NCBI GenBank assembly: GCA_036924285.1
Contig: JAYKYS010000009.1
Coordinates: 18,890,001-18,954,000 of the forward strand
Direction: 5' to 3'
Origin: Asterella californica
Taxonomy: Eukaryota; Streptophyta; Marchantiopsida; Marchantiales; Aytoniaceae
Length of the DNA: 64,000 nt
A model generated the notes under the pieces. That model ran no database searches and was not told where the DNA came from. It was given only the letters and a program-made list of their open reading frames with translations. How positions within the stretch are numbered: position 1 is the stretch's first letter; the number at the start of each line of letters is the position of its first letter. Made by a program: the position numbers and the translations under genes. Of this stretch, positions 11,754 to 23,200 are shown piece by piece.

Positions 11754-12885
11754 TTGATCAAGAAATTCAAACCTTACACCATGGTGGAAAGAATTCTATT
11801 TCATCAAGGAGCAGATGGACTACTAAAGAGAGCAGTTGGTCAGAAGGAAGCGTTCAAGCTAATGCACGAGTTTCACGACGGCACTGTTTACGGAGATCAC
11901 TTTGTTGGTAAGATAACAGCCTTCAATATTTTGGGTGTGATTATCAATGGAGAGGAATTTTCAAGGAGTGTTTAGACTATTGCAAAACTTGCGACATATG
12001 TCAAGCATTTGCTCTGAAGTCTACTAAAACACTTCCGTTAAGATCAATTCCAATGTTAGGATCATTGGAAAAATGGGTATTGACTTTGTAGGTCCTCTTA
12101 TTAAGACACCTCGAGGCAATAGATACATTGTAGCCGCCACGGACTACTATACCAAGTGGATAGAGGCTAGACCTTTGACACAGACTAATGAAACAGAAGT
12201 GAGTAGATTCCTAGGGGAGAGGATCATCACAAGATTTGGCTGTTCGTTAGAGTTAATCTTAGATTGAGGAGGAGAGTTTGTAAGGAGCATGACTACTACT
12301 ATGCTACAACACTTTTCTATCAAAATGCTAATGGTCTTGTAGAGAAGACCAATCTTACATTTTGTATGATGCTCGTCAAAGATATTGGTGTTGAGACTAC
12401 GAAACATACTAGGAATAAGAAGCTACATGCCATCTTATGGGAGTATCGGAAGACAACAAAGACTTCTATTGGATATTTCTCATTTCGACTTGTTTATGGA
12501 GTGGAGTCCAAGTTGACGATCCAATTCGAATTGGATATTTTTCAAACTATGCAACAAAAGTTGAAAAGATCGAGGGAAGAAGACGTCGTCAGATCAAGGA
12601 GGGAGCAACTCATGGAGTTGGAAGAGACACGAGCGATAGGAATGATCCGGATGAAACGAGCTCAGGCGTATCAAGAGGAAGGTAAAATCTTTGCAAGTCA
12701 AAGATTGGGTAATGTTATATGATGCTATCAGATTCAAGAGGGCTAGGAAGAAGTTTCTTCCTAGATATTTTGGTCCTTTTTTTGTAGATAAGGTGTGGAG
12801 CAACTTCACATATGACCTTCAGGAGTTGGAAGGGAGGAGATTCGATCAGATAAATCATGACAAGTTGAAGTTGTTTCATCGATGA
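11754..12885 (+). pseudogene. Element B integrase (broken)
   Basis: The integrase would insert the cDNA copy. The zinc-binding H-H-C-C module is visible as LMHEFHDGTVYGDHF and CKTCDICQ, the latter across a stop. The core domain has GIDFVGPL (first Asp), LILD followed by a TGA stop and GGEF (second Asp), and NGLVEKTN (catalytic Glu). The C-terminal module reads KKFLPRYFGPFFVDKVW with NFTYDLQELEG and ends HDKLKLFHR at 12883. Three or more frame interruptions are present. No chromodomain follows. Confidence 0.85.
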
Positions 12886-12937
12886 AAGTTATCTTTTCAC
12901 TCCGAGGACGGAGCGAAGATTTAGTCTAGAGATAAAA

Positions 12938-13802
12938 TGTAACGACCTATGTTACATCTAGGAAGTTTGTCTATTAGTAAGATGTTTAGTTATAACTAAG
13001 TGTTGATAATGTTTATTTGCTGCCCAAGTACTTTAAGGATGTATCAAGTTAGTCATGACTAGCTAAAGTTAGTTATGATTAAACTTAGCTGTACTTTTGG
13101 ACAAAATTCAGATATTTCTTAAAGAGTGCCAGTACTATCTTGTCATCTTGTCTAAAAGAAAGAAAGGAGGTGGAAAGTATCTCTTATCTCTTTTTGACTT
13201 GATATTAGTGGTAGTATTAAAGTTGTGGACTTTCGGGCATTAAAAACAAGAAGAGATTCCACATGTCTCTTTTTAGTGGGTCCTAGTGTAGAGGAGGGGT
13301 AGAAATTGGAGATTTCTGAGAATATTTCAAACTCCTTCAGAAGTTGTTGACTTTGAAATAATAAGCCTATGTGAAAAAATAAAAAGTCCATGTGATTAAT
13401 GCTTTTACCTTAAGTAATATCTTAGTAAAACCCAGTAAAAATAGTTACGGCTGAGTTACGGGAGAGTAACAAAGTAAAAACCTAGAATGTATAAATAGAG
13501 GAGTAGAGAAGAGCTCCTCGTCCTTGTTTTCACATCGTCGTAATGACAACTTAGCAATATAAAGAGTGTGATATTTTAGCATGTGAGAACTTAAGAGACG
13601 TTGTTTGAATGAAGAATTTAGTTTATGAGTTTATGAGTGTGTGAATGATTGAACATAGCATTTTTTTCTTGAAGTTCATGGTGTGCTTCCATCAAAGCCA
13701 TCAGAGATGACCTCTGAATGAGAGACAGACCCGACATGTTGCAGATTCAATGAAGACTATCGTGGAGGTTGAGAGATTAGGGGGTAGTTGATCGATAGGA
13801 CC
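12938..13802 (+). repeat. Element B 3' LTR
   Basis: It starts TGTAACGACC directly after a purine-rich stretch (GAGGACGGAGCGAAGA) downstream of the integrase end. Its last ~240 bp match the truncated 5' LTR at 6068-6350. The right end is taken where similarity to the 5' copy stops (GATCGATAGGACC), so it is approximate by a few bases. Repeat C begins immediately to the right. Confidence 0.75.
13490..13498 (+). promoter_or_regulatory. TATA box of element B LTR promoter
   Basis: TATAAATAG sits about 550 bp into the LTR, where a U3 promoter is expected. Transcription would be predicted to start about 30 bp downstream, near 13520-13530. The other LTR copy has lost this part. Confidence 0.6.
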
Positions 13803-15790
13803 TCGCTAACTCTGCTGGCGGTAACACCAACCCTCGGGGATGCATCGACATGTTCGAGCTTCTATTACACTAAACCACGTATACTTGTCGTGAGTCTAAG
13901 GCTCAGCCCTTACCAGGTCCTCACAGTCCAATTTCCACTCTCAGAAGATGAATCTAGTCTTCCAGGAGATAACTATTCCGTCTTCTAGAATTCTAACATT
14001 ACTTCTTAAGTACTTCCCATCTTCTGAGCTACATCTAAGCAATCCTAACTAAGCAAGGCATCGCATGGATTCCTAAGAAGACAATCCACCTTGCAATTCA
14101 TCCTACTTCTTAACAGAAGATAACAAGATATGTGAGAAGTTAAGTCTACGAATGGTCGAGAAGAAGACTGAGGACTCCTACGGTGATAGTGGTCTCCAGG
14201 AAGACTCTCTGGACAGCTTCTGATTAACTGACGTCTTCAGAAGATTTCCCGCAACCAGGCTTCTCATCACTGATCTCATTTATCTTCGGCTTCTTACACG
14301 CAATCTAGTCTCACAACAGACACAGAACATTCGTATTCTATTTTTCGACTCCTCACCTCGCTTACACTCTCAAAAGCAGCTTGTTACGTAACGAGAAGAC
14401 ATAACTCTTGACCATTCTCTCCAGATTCTGCCAGCAAGGCTTCTCACAACTCTCTTCTAAGTTCGGGAAGAAAAAGGAACAAGGTGCTGTGGGTCAGACA
14501 AAAGAGACTCGTAAAGGACCCTCGCGTCTTCATGCACATTCTCTTAGCCTTTCTAATCTTCTAGCTCTCTAGGAAGATGTGGATTTGGGAAGCCATGAAG
14601 ATTAGGAGTCACAGGCCTGATTCTCAATTTCCTACTTCCTGCAACAGCAATCAACTCTCAAGTTCACTGTGGATTCACATCAAGCTTCTCACAACTCCAA
14701 TTCCAATCCAATCCAACTACTTGATATGAATTACAAAGATTCGGTCTTCTGGAAATGTCCAGGCATTCACACACATCTTTTGTCCACAGATTCTGAGACA
14801 AAAGCACAGTAAGATAGAGAAATTGATAGTCAGATCATCGAATTTGTGTATGAGAAGAAGAGAAGTTCAATTTCGATTCGGGAAGAAGTGGGAAAGACGG
14901 TTGATGAAATTTGAACAGCGCTTACACGTCCAATTTTCTCAGAGAAAATTTAGGATAGGGAGAATGATCGATGAGCTTCCTGCAAACGATCGAGGAAGCC
15001 AAAATAGAAGACGGGAGTGATGAGGAAAGGAGGAAGACATGGAAAGAACATCAGTACTGCTTCTAACTACGCTTTTGATCGTTCCTTCAGTCTTATGCGC
15101 GCTTCAACACTTCAATCTTATCTTCAATGTCCTGCCACAATCTTGCTTCTGCCTCCAATCTCGAGCTGTTCCTAACTGCTTTCCACAATCGAGCTTGATC
15201 TGCTGCACTTCGAAGCTTCTCTCTCGATTTCCACCTTCGACCTTCAATTTCTAATCTTCTAGTCCCTTGGAGATTCCTCACTCTTCCACCTCGAGTGCAC
15301 TTCCTAACTGGAAGACGCTTTCTCCTACTCACTCACTCCAATTCTCTTATTCGCGCTTCCAATGTCCTCTCCAATTCCTAATTCGAAGTAAATTCCAATC
15401 TCGAGAAGCAGCCAAGAGAGCTCTATGCTAATGCGCCTCCAGCTTCCATGTCTTCTCTGCGTGATTTAGGTAATGACTTTGACTACCCTAGACCTACTTA
15501 CTACAAAGGTGACTGTACAACATGTACACCTATCCTCTGCCTAGTCGGTGCGTGGTTGGTACCTCCCGCGGTTGTAGTCACTGTCTTTTCGGAAGCGTAT
15601 TATGTGTTTCGGCTTCCGGCTTTCAGAAGACATCTTCTGGAAGAAGTCAACTTCTTCCCACAAATTCACCTTAAGATCATCTTCTTGCTAAGCAAGGTGT
15701 AATCTTAAGTAATAAGGTTACTTCAAGTTTATAGACGTGTCATTAACTTAAATTTTCGAAAAAAATCTCCAATCTTGCAAATTGTGGACA
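13803..15790 (+). repeat. Repeat C, near full-length LTR-like copy
   Basis: About 2 kb that recurs inverted at about 59124-61060 and partly at 5640-6067. Ends are of TG...CA type: TGCTGGCGGTAACACC near 13813 and GTGGACACCACA at 15790. Similarity to the inverted copy extends some 10 bp left of that TG. No gag-pol motif is inside; the short frames are not shared in full length. I infer a large LTR or a non-autonomous element; orientation is undetermined. No clear target duplication was found. Confidence 0.65.
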
Positions 15791-15913
15791 CCACAAGTTG
15801 TGAGACTCACTTCCATGGATAGTTGAGTAAATCTGTATGGAAGAGGTCTCCAGATCAAATCTCACAACTAGCTTGGAGCAGGATGGTCCCTTCAGAGGAA
15901 TATGTGAAGCACG

Positions 15914-16103
15914 AAGTTGTTTAAGGCAAAACACTAGATGTCTCTTAAATGTACCGTGAATGTGTGACGTATGTGTGTTTACTCCGGCACCACTGCAGTC
16001 ACTTGGTGGGGATGCTAAAGTAAGATTACTGCCGGATTCTGAAACGCATCTTATGTTAGAGGACTAACTCCTCTTCGAGATGTCGAGATGATTAGTCCGA
16101 ATT
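15914..16103 (+). repeat. ~185-bp direct repeat, left copy
   Basis: It shares AAGTTGT, ACACTAGATGTCTCT, GTACC-TGAATGTG, AATCACTTGGTG-like and AGTAAGATTACTGCCGGATTCTGAAA with 17813-17992, at an offset of 1890 bp. The solo LTR at 16475-17763 lies between the two copies. Confidence 0.75.
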
Positions 16104-16474
16104 GGATGGATCATGATGATTTATGGAGTAAGAGTCATTACGGATGGTGGGTAGAGGTTCAGAAGTTTCAAGAGAATATGATTGTAGACCTAGACTATAT
16201 TGGTTCGCAGTTGAAGATCTTGATTACAAAAATTTATTTCTTTTTAAAAACAAAATAAAAGAGATATTTGAAGATAACATCAGCGGTGTCGTGATGAGAA
16301 TTATTTCACATGGTGAAAAATTCACTATTTAGTAAGAGAAAAATCTTTATAAGTTGGGATCCAAGAGAAATCAAATTTGAAGAAAATAAGGATACAAAAA
16401 CTCAAAAATAATACGACGTGGATCTCATCATGCTGATCATCATGGTATGACTAAACACTAAAAATGTAGAGCGT

Positions 16475-17763
16475 TGTCGTGCTACTTGGCGGCTACATGT
16501 TATATTTCTACTCCGACCTCCGACGCTTGGGTTTAGTAGTTCTAGAAGTTAGCTCTTATTACTTCTAGTCGTTTATGTATATGTTTGACACCTTTGCATA
16601 CGGTGTTAACACTATTTTGAGTCTTAGTAGGTTGATTACCATGTTGATAGGGCTTAAGCTCATGGGTTGTATTTGCGTGTCGCCCATGCACGCTTTCTAG
16701 CTGATTTAAGTTATTTTTCGGGGCTGCGTGTCGTTTTAGGTAGTTTAAGTTTTACGCTGGCACTCTAGGGGGCTTGACGTGGTAGCCTATGAGTAAAACT
16801 AAGTTGCCACGTGGTTTAGGGTACTAAAGGACAACCAAGTGGAGCTATGAACTCCCATTGGTCCATTTTTGTCTTTTGTTAAACTCTAAATTTAGAAACA
16901 GAGCTCTAGAGTGGAGTTCGAGCATTTGGTGAGGGATCTTCGAAATCTGAGGGCACAGGGAGAGAGGTCTCGTCATGCCAAGCACTTCCAGTGAAAATTT
17001 CGATCGATTTGAGTCAATAAAGACGGAGTTATGAGCAATTGAAGTTCGGATTGTGCTAGAATTGAATCATTTTGGTTGGATTTAGGGTTTTCAGTGTCAT
17101 TCGCAGCAGATTTGAGGAAATTGCTTCAAAACTTCGAGGTTGTGTTCTCTGCCAGCAGGGCTACAATTTCCCAAAAAGTTTCGCATCGATTGAGTGACTG
17201 AGTAAATCAGGGCGGCCGCTGAAGCTGGAGGGGTCTGGAAAGCTCTTAATCTAGAGCAGCGACTTCAGAGGAGGAGATCTACAGTTCTGTGTACATTCAG
17301 GAGTCCCAACTTCACAGGGATGTTCAGCACCCTGTAGACTGCAAATCCTGTAAGAAACTTCGAAATTGATCGAGCCAAACTCCTGTTATAGGTTGAAATA
17401 GCCAGCTAGGTACCAGAAATTGCCGTAGTTTTCTTGCTCAAAACTTTTCTGTTCATATCTCCGTGTCAGAATTTGATCTCAGGCTGAAATTTCGTCTGTG
17501 AGCTCAGTAGTACCTCATTTGCATGTAGGGGAAGTTTAGAGGTCTAAACCTTCATAGTTTTCCTCTCCGTGAGTGTCAAGGTTCACCGCTGAATCCTATT
17601 ACTGCCAGCTAGACCTGAATTTCGCCTTCTGGGGATATTACTAGATCTTACACATCTGTGTGAGTGTTTATAGCCCTATTGTGACCTGAAAGCCAACCTC
17701 TTGAGTGAACAACCACAGCCAGAAGCTCGGCGCTTTCCTAGGTAGACGGATTACACTCCGACA
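16475..17763 (+). mobile_element. Solo LTR of the inner Ty3/gypsy family
   Basis: 1289 bp that starts TGTCGTGCTACTTGGCGGCT and ends TTACACTCCGACA, matching (in opposite orientation) the LTRs at 49114-50483 and 56467-57836 along its whole length. It is flanked by a 4-bp duplication GCGT (16471-16474 and 17764-17767). No internal element sequence is present, so it is best read as the product of recombination between two LTRs. Divergence from the two full LTRs indicates an older insertion. Confidence 0.9.
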
Positions 17764-17812
17764 GCGTTTTGACAAGTTACATTTTGCAATATGTGGATCA
17801 TCAAGTTGTCTA

Positions 17813-17992
17813 GAGATGAGACACTAGATGTCTCTCAAACGTACCATGAATGTGAGACGTCTACGTCTATTCCGACAACAGTACAATCACTTGGTGTGAA
17901 TGCTAGAGTAAGATTACTGCCGGATTCTGAAATGAATCTTATGCTAGAGGACTAATTCCTCTTTAGGACATCGAGGCAATCAGTATGAATTT
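17813..17992 (+). repeat. ~185-bp direct repeat, right copy
   Basis: Partner of 15914-16103. Similarity ends in both copies soon after the AGT(C/A)(C/T)GAATT word; sequence beyond differs. Confidence 0.75.
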
Positions 17993-20204
17993 TGACGGGG
18001 TACTTTAAGTCTAGGGGTAGCGAGATGACATCAAAGATACTTCAAGTGGGTACAAATTCTGTTGTAGAAAGATGTAGAAATTCATGTATGAGACATATGG
18101 ATCAAAATTGTACCAAAGATGACACTTATGACATTTTGAAGTTGAGAGAGACGGTGTCTTGTTGTGGTACGGATCTTGTGTGAAATTCTCATAAAACTTA
18201 GGATGTGTTTCTTTTCTATATCTCGTGAATCTTATCGTGTAACTCGCCGAACAATGTGATGGATGTCATGTTGCGATTATCTATTTAAGCGATCGTCGGT
18301 AGTGAAACGTGCCAAATCAGCAATCTGTGCGCGTTCACTTCAGTGGTTCTTGTCACAAATTTGGGTATAAAATGATGAGTCGAGGATTCGTAAGACATTC
18401 TATCTTAATGGGTGATTCGTGAGAGTTCTCGATGGTCTGCATGGAGGAGTGAAGAACTGCGGGAGTGGTGATTATGGACTGAGGATTGATACCAGCTCTG
18501 AATCTTCTTTTCTCGAGTCCATTTCACATCACGCTTCATTGCATCCATCGTGATCATTTTGGACAATGGTTAGTTGCGCATTTTAGTGACGAGTTCATGA
18601 GAAGAGTGATGGACTTATCGCTTCAGATGATCTTTTCGATTGTTACATACAGAGAGACTTGAAATATGACGGTGTACATCTTGTTGTAACGAAGAATGGA
18701 TCTCAAGTACAGCGAACGTTCTTTTCAACATCTAGGTCAATATTCGGTGTCATTGCAGACCAAAGATCAATCATGGGGCATGGATCTTGAGAAACTTCAA
18801 GGAAGATTATTTCAAGCGAGTGATAGCTTCGTCATTCTCTTTTGTCGTATCTTTCATCGTACATCGTTTTGAGGTTGTAATATTGACTTTGTATTAGTCT
18901 ATGACTCAATTGTTTCATTCTGATCGAACGCTTCTGTGTAGTTACGATCCGTAGAGAATCCTTTAATATGTCTCAGAGATTTTCTGATTTCTTCTAGTCT
19001 TATTGGTGTCTAGTGTTTCATTGGGTGTTATAAGTCATTCTAATGATAAAAGTTGAGAAGTCATTCTAATGATAAAAGTTGAGTGAGGAGAAGACAAACC
19101 AAAGACTCTTTTTGCTCTCATTGGTTTACTTTTGGACCAATGGTATTCTAGCTGATTCTCGCAACATTTTCTGTGGTTTCGATAAGCTTTGGATGTCAAT
19201 TCGACCAAAGAAGTATATGGTTGGAAAGCACTCAACCGAGGTTACAATCTGGGCTGAAGAATCGATCGGTTTCATGGAAGATTGAGGACATTATGATCGA
19301 TTGAGTGGAAGGGGTGAAATTCGAACCCACTGCTACGTATCTGGTTGTTCCGAGATACTCGTGAGGAGTTTTGATGATATGTGAGTTAGATTGGAGAGTT
19401 GACGATGGATTGATCATTTTGATATCAAGTTCAATCGATTCTTAATCGTTTTGGTCTATCAACTGCGTGATTGAAGTTGAATGATGCATACGTGATGAGA
19501 CGGATATTGCGAACTATGACAATCATGGGAGATTGGTCATTTCTTGAGTTTTGGATTGAATTTATGAGTGAAACTTTCGAGGACTGAGTGATGCCTTATG
19601 AGGAAGATATGTGAAAAGTTTCACCTCAAATGGTCGAATAGATCATACAGGATCTTAGATCAAGCTTACTTGGGTCTGTTAAGCTCTTAAGTTAGCACAG
19701 ATTACGGTTTGATCTATATATCAGAGTTGGGTTGAGGTTTCGATCTGAAAATTATTTAGGATAGGATTGTATTGTCCAATAAAGCTTTCTGTTAAATCTG
19801 TATGTGTGCTACAGATTTAGGGTGTTAAGCAAGACGAGAAGCTTATTTAAGAATTAAGACTTTGTGGGCTCGTTGTTGTTGCAAAATTAATACAAGACGA
19901 CAAGGTCTTATTTTGTGATGCAATGATATCTCTTGAGGCATCATGATCATGACATCTTTCAGTATGTTACGATTGTCTTATGTAAGAACACAAATGTACT
20001 TTAGTTTAATACTGTATATGTGTATCTATGGATGAATATTCTTTGTTCGCTCATCGACACCTCTTATGTTTGCTAAAATTGACAATTTTTATCTCCTTTG
20101 TGCAGTATCAATCCCAAAAATCTCATCGATGATGCCATAATGTGATTGGCACTTATTTTCTTGAGTCCTTTTAAGAAATATTTACGTGTTGTTCACGTTC
20201 AAAT
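17993..20204. other. Region upstream of the formin gene, nothing recognised
   Basis: No frame exceeds about 70 codons and no retroelement motif or RNA gene is recognisable. It should contain the formin promoter and 5' UTR, but I cannot place a transcription start. AT-rich words such as CTATATATCAG (about 19710) and TATATGTGTATC (about 20005) are weak TATA candidates only. Confidence 0.5.
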
Positions 20205-23200
20205 ATGGAGTCAAACGGATATGATAGTCCAATTTCAGCCTCTTTCGCAACCTTACAGAAGGCAATCACCATTTTGCTACAATACGGTGAGATAATAAAC
20301 TAACATCATTATCTATAAAATTCAACTATTCTATATTAATCTTATAAAGCTTATGAAGATCTCTCAATTTTGTGAAATCAAAGGCTAAGATCAGTTTACC
20401 ATGTATCATAGCATGGATAGAATACACATTAACAAACAAAAGCTTGTGGTTTCTTGACAGCTTCATTAATTGAAGGTCTTTTTACTGTTCCGGTATCAGA
20501 AGAGATGGCATCAAAGACTTGGGCAAATATTGCTTTGAATTCAAATCCAGGCATGTTTGGATACATTAGCCTAGATTTCTTCCGACATTAGAAGCGAATA
20601 TTGTATTACACTTTAATGGTTTATAATGAAATATAAATATCTTAACATGTATTTCTTTTTGACAATAGCATGGAATCTTTCTATAAGCTCGAGATCCTAC
20701 AAAGATTTCACATCAACATATTTTTTTGTGAGGTTGACGTTGGGACTCTCAAATCTATAGGAGAATCTAATCTCGCAGTGAAAGAGAGCAATATCCATCA
20801 TCTGGGAGCAGCTGTTCTTTTGGAGCTCAAGAAGCTCAACGGATCTCTTTTCACGAGTGAACTTCATGATCGCTTCATTGCAGCTGCAGGTTGAACAAAC
20901 AACTCAAACATTTTTCTCTCTTTGCAGAGACCACACTCCTCAGTTTCACCATTTTCTAGCGGATGTTTGTACTAGTTTCTTTTCTAGTAGTTTTTGTAAT
21001 AAAATTTGTGCTCCTTCCATGCAACAACTTGCTTCATTCTTCTTGTTTGTCTACAGGAATATCCAACAAATACTCGCAGATATATGTGTTTCGATTGCTC
21101 TTGGGAAATCTCCCACTGGTCAATTATGTCGTTCTCAAAAATTTATCCTTGTTGTTGCGATGCACAACTTTCAAAAACACTTCCAAGATTTGTGAGCAAG
21201 TGATTCTGATTTTTGGGAGACTGCTGATGAGAAACAAAGATGACATGTTACTCGTACACAGGTGTGGCTCGTCAAATCACTAATTGATTTTTCATATTTT
21301 TTGATTGTCAAATATACCACACTACTTTCTTGTGTACTACTAGTTTCAGAATGAACAAAATGATCGAGATGAGATTTATTGACTCCTTTCTTATAGGCAG
21401 TTGACAACAGCAGATGCTGGAACACTCTTGGTTGTTGTTCTCATTGAAGAGTGGAATTATCTTTTCCAATATGGTCGCATCTCGTTTCACAATTTTATTA
21501 CGAAGGTGGACGCTAGTCACACTCATTCCACTAGAACTGGTGAGCAAGTTGTGGATGATGCTTTAATGATGATACTTTTAAGTGTGTAAATGTCAACCTA
21601 AGGAGTGGGTATAACATGAATAGTAGTTGAATCATATGCAAAGTTTCATGTTTTGGTGTACCACAAGGAAAGACGTCATAAGATTTTGGCCTATTTCTCC
21701 TTTCGGGTAAGAAATGGATGGTCTTGAAGCTACCACTACATATATAACAAATAAAATAGTATATGATGTGGTTTTGAAGAAGATTCTGATTAGTTACTTC
21801 ATTTGTAGTTGAGAACTTTTACGATCAATATCAAAGTTTTCTATATCCATCCAGTTTTGGATTCTCACTAAAGACAACAAAACTTGTGAAACAAACCCTA
21901 AATCATTATTCATTTATCATCATCTATCATGTTGTAACTAACAGCTCCGCTCAAGACTAGTAATCAATGCTCACAAGCCAACAATGTGTTGGGGTCAATG
22001 ACTTGTGGAATATGCTACCATCAGAAATGCAAAAGAATTTACTCTCTGCAAAGGACAAAGACTGCTATATGATTGGTACGTAAACAAATGTGAGTTATCC
22101 ACTCTTGAAAAAAGTTTATTCATGATTTCACAATGGAGAAGAGATCACCTTTACAAGAAATGAATTATCATTGAACTTGTTAGTAGCGAGAAATTAGTTG
22201 TGTTTGAGTCCATGAAGTGCTAGTTGCAAGTCGTACTTGGATGCGTCCGGATTCATTCATTATACACCTAATGAAGCGTGAGGTTCTTATTGGATTTGAC
22301 TTTCAGGTTCATTCTGTGAACTCATTTTTTCTTCGTGACATGAATTCGTGACATTGCTAATAAGGACACTTTTGGCAGACAGATTTTGCAGAGAACCACC
22401 TACAAGTAGTAAATTACAGATGCATCCTACCGCAGCATGCAAAGATTTAGCCAAAGCACCACGAAACATGATCTCCTCGAGAAACAAAGAGAGCTATGAT
22501 AAAGATAGTGAATTTCACACTCCAACAAATTATGCGATAGAAAGAATTGGAGAAAATAAGGACAAGTGGGACAAAAAAGAACCAGATATAAACTGCTATG
22601 GACCAAGCTACTGGAAGCACTGGTTCGAGGAAAGTGACTTGAATTTTTGCAAGAAAATACTTAAGTATACTCTCTCAAATAAATATACAAAGCACAAAGT
22701 TTCATCGGCAGATTCTTCAAAAATTGGTACATCTCAGCATGAGCAAGAGGATGTCTCAATTTGTGACAAGAGATATCACCAAATACAATCTTGTGAAGTC
22801 CATGAGAAGTCTAGATTATTGGGTAAGAGCAGAAAACAAGAATCTCCAGTATTGCAAGGTTGTTTCGAGGATCACTCGAGGCTGGATGACAATATTCGTG
22901 ATAACGATGAGCCAAGATGCAAAGACGTTGACAAGTGTGTTGTAGGTGGTTGTTTGTGCATATCAAATAAGAAGGAGAGCCCTCAAACTGAGACAATATT
23001 TTTCAATCAATGTGGCTTCCCTCTATCATGTTTTAGTATGTTCTCTAGTGCTAAAGTTGATCTCCAAGAGGATGGATCATTAAGCAAAGGAGGAAAATGT
23101 GCAATATTAGATTCTCATTGTTCCAAAGATATACGACCCGAGAGGTTAAACGGAAAGACAATAGAGCATGTACCTTGTGGAAGCAATTCTCCATATATCC

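Larger units (their letters stand above)
6068..13802 (+). mobile_element. Element B: decayed Ty3/gypsy retrotransposon
   Basis: A plus-strand LTR element. A ~280-bp end of its 5' LTR (6068-6350) is repeated at the end of the 3' LTR (13560-13802). Between them lie a non-coding leader with a tandem repeat, then gag, protease, RT, RNase H and integrase in the Ty3/gypsy order, all broken by stops and frameshifts. No chromodomain follows the integrase; the last recognisable motif is a GPF module with a terminal HDKLK-F-HR word. The 5' LTR start has been lost next to the repeat C fragment. The coding decay marks it as an old insertion. Confidence 0.85.

Noticed and set aside
15039..15254. Signal-peptide-like 71-codon frame with a similar stretch in the inverted repeat C copy
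   Set aside because: The similarity follows from repeat homology; the frames differ in length and start and no domain is visible.
19310..19370. tRNA-like TTCGAACCC word
   Set aside because: No acceptor, D-arm or anticodon arm can be paired around it.
20857..21195. 112-codon frame in the formin 5' region
   Set aside because: It runs through an intron in a different frame from the RhoGAP-like exons; the phase-consistent exon model explains the region better.
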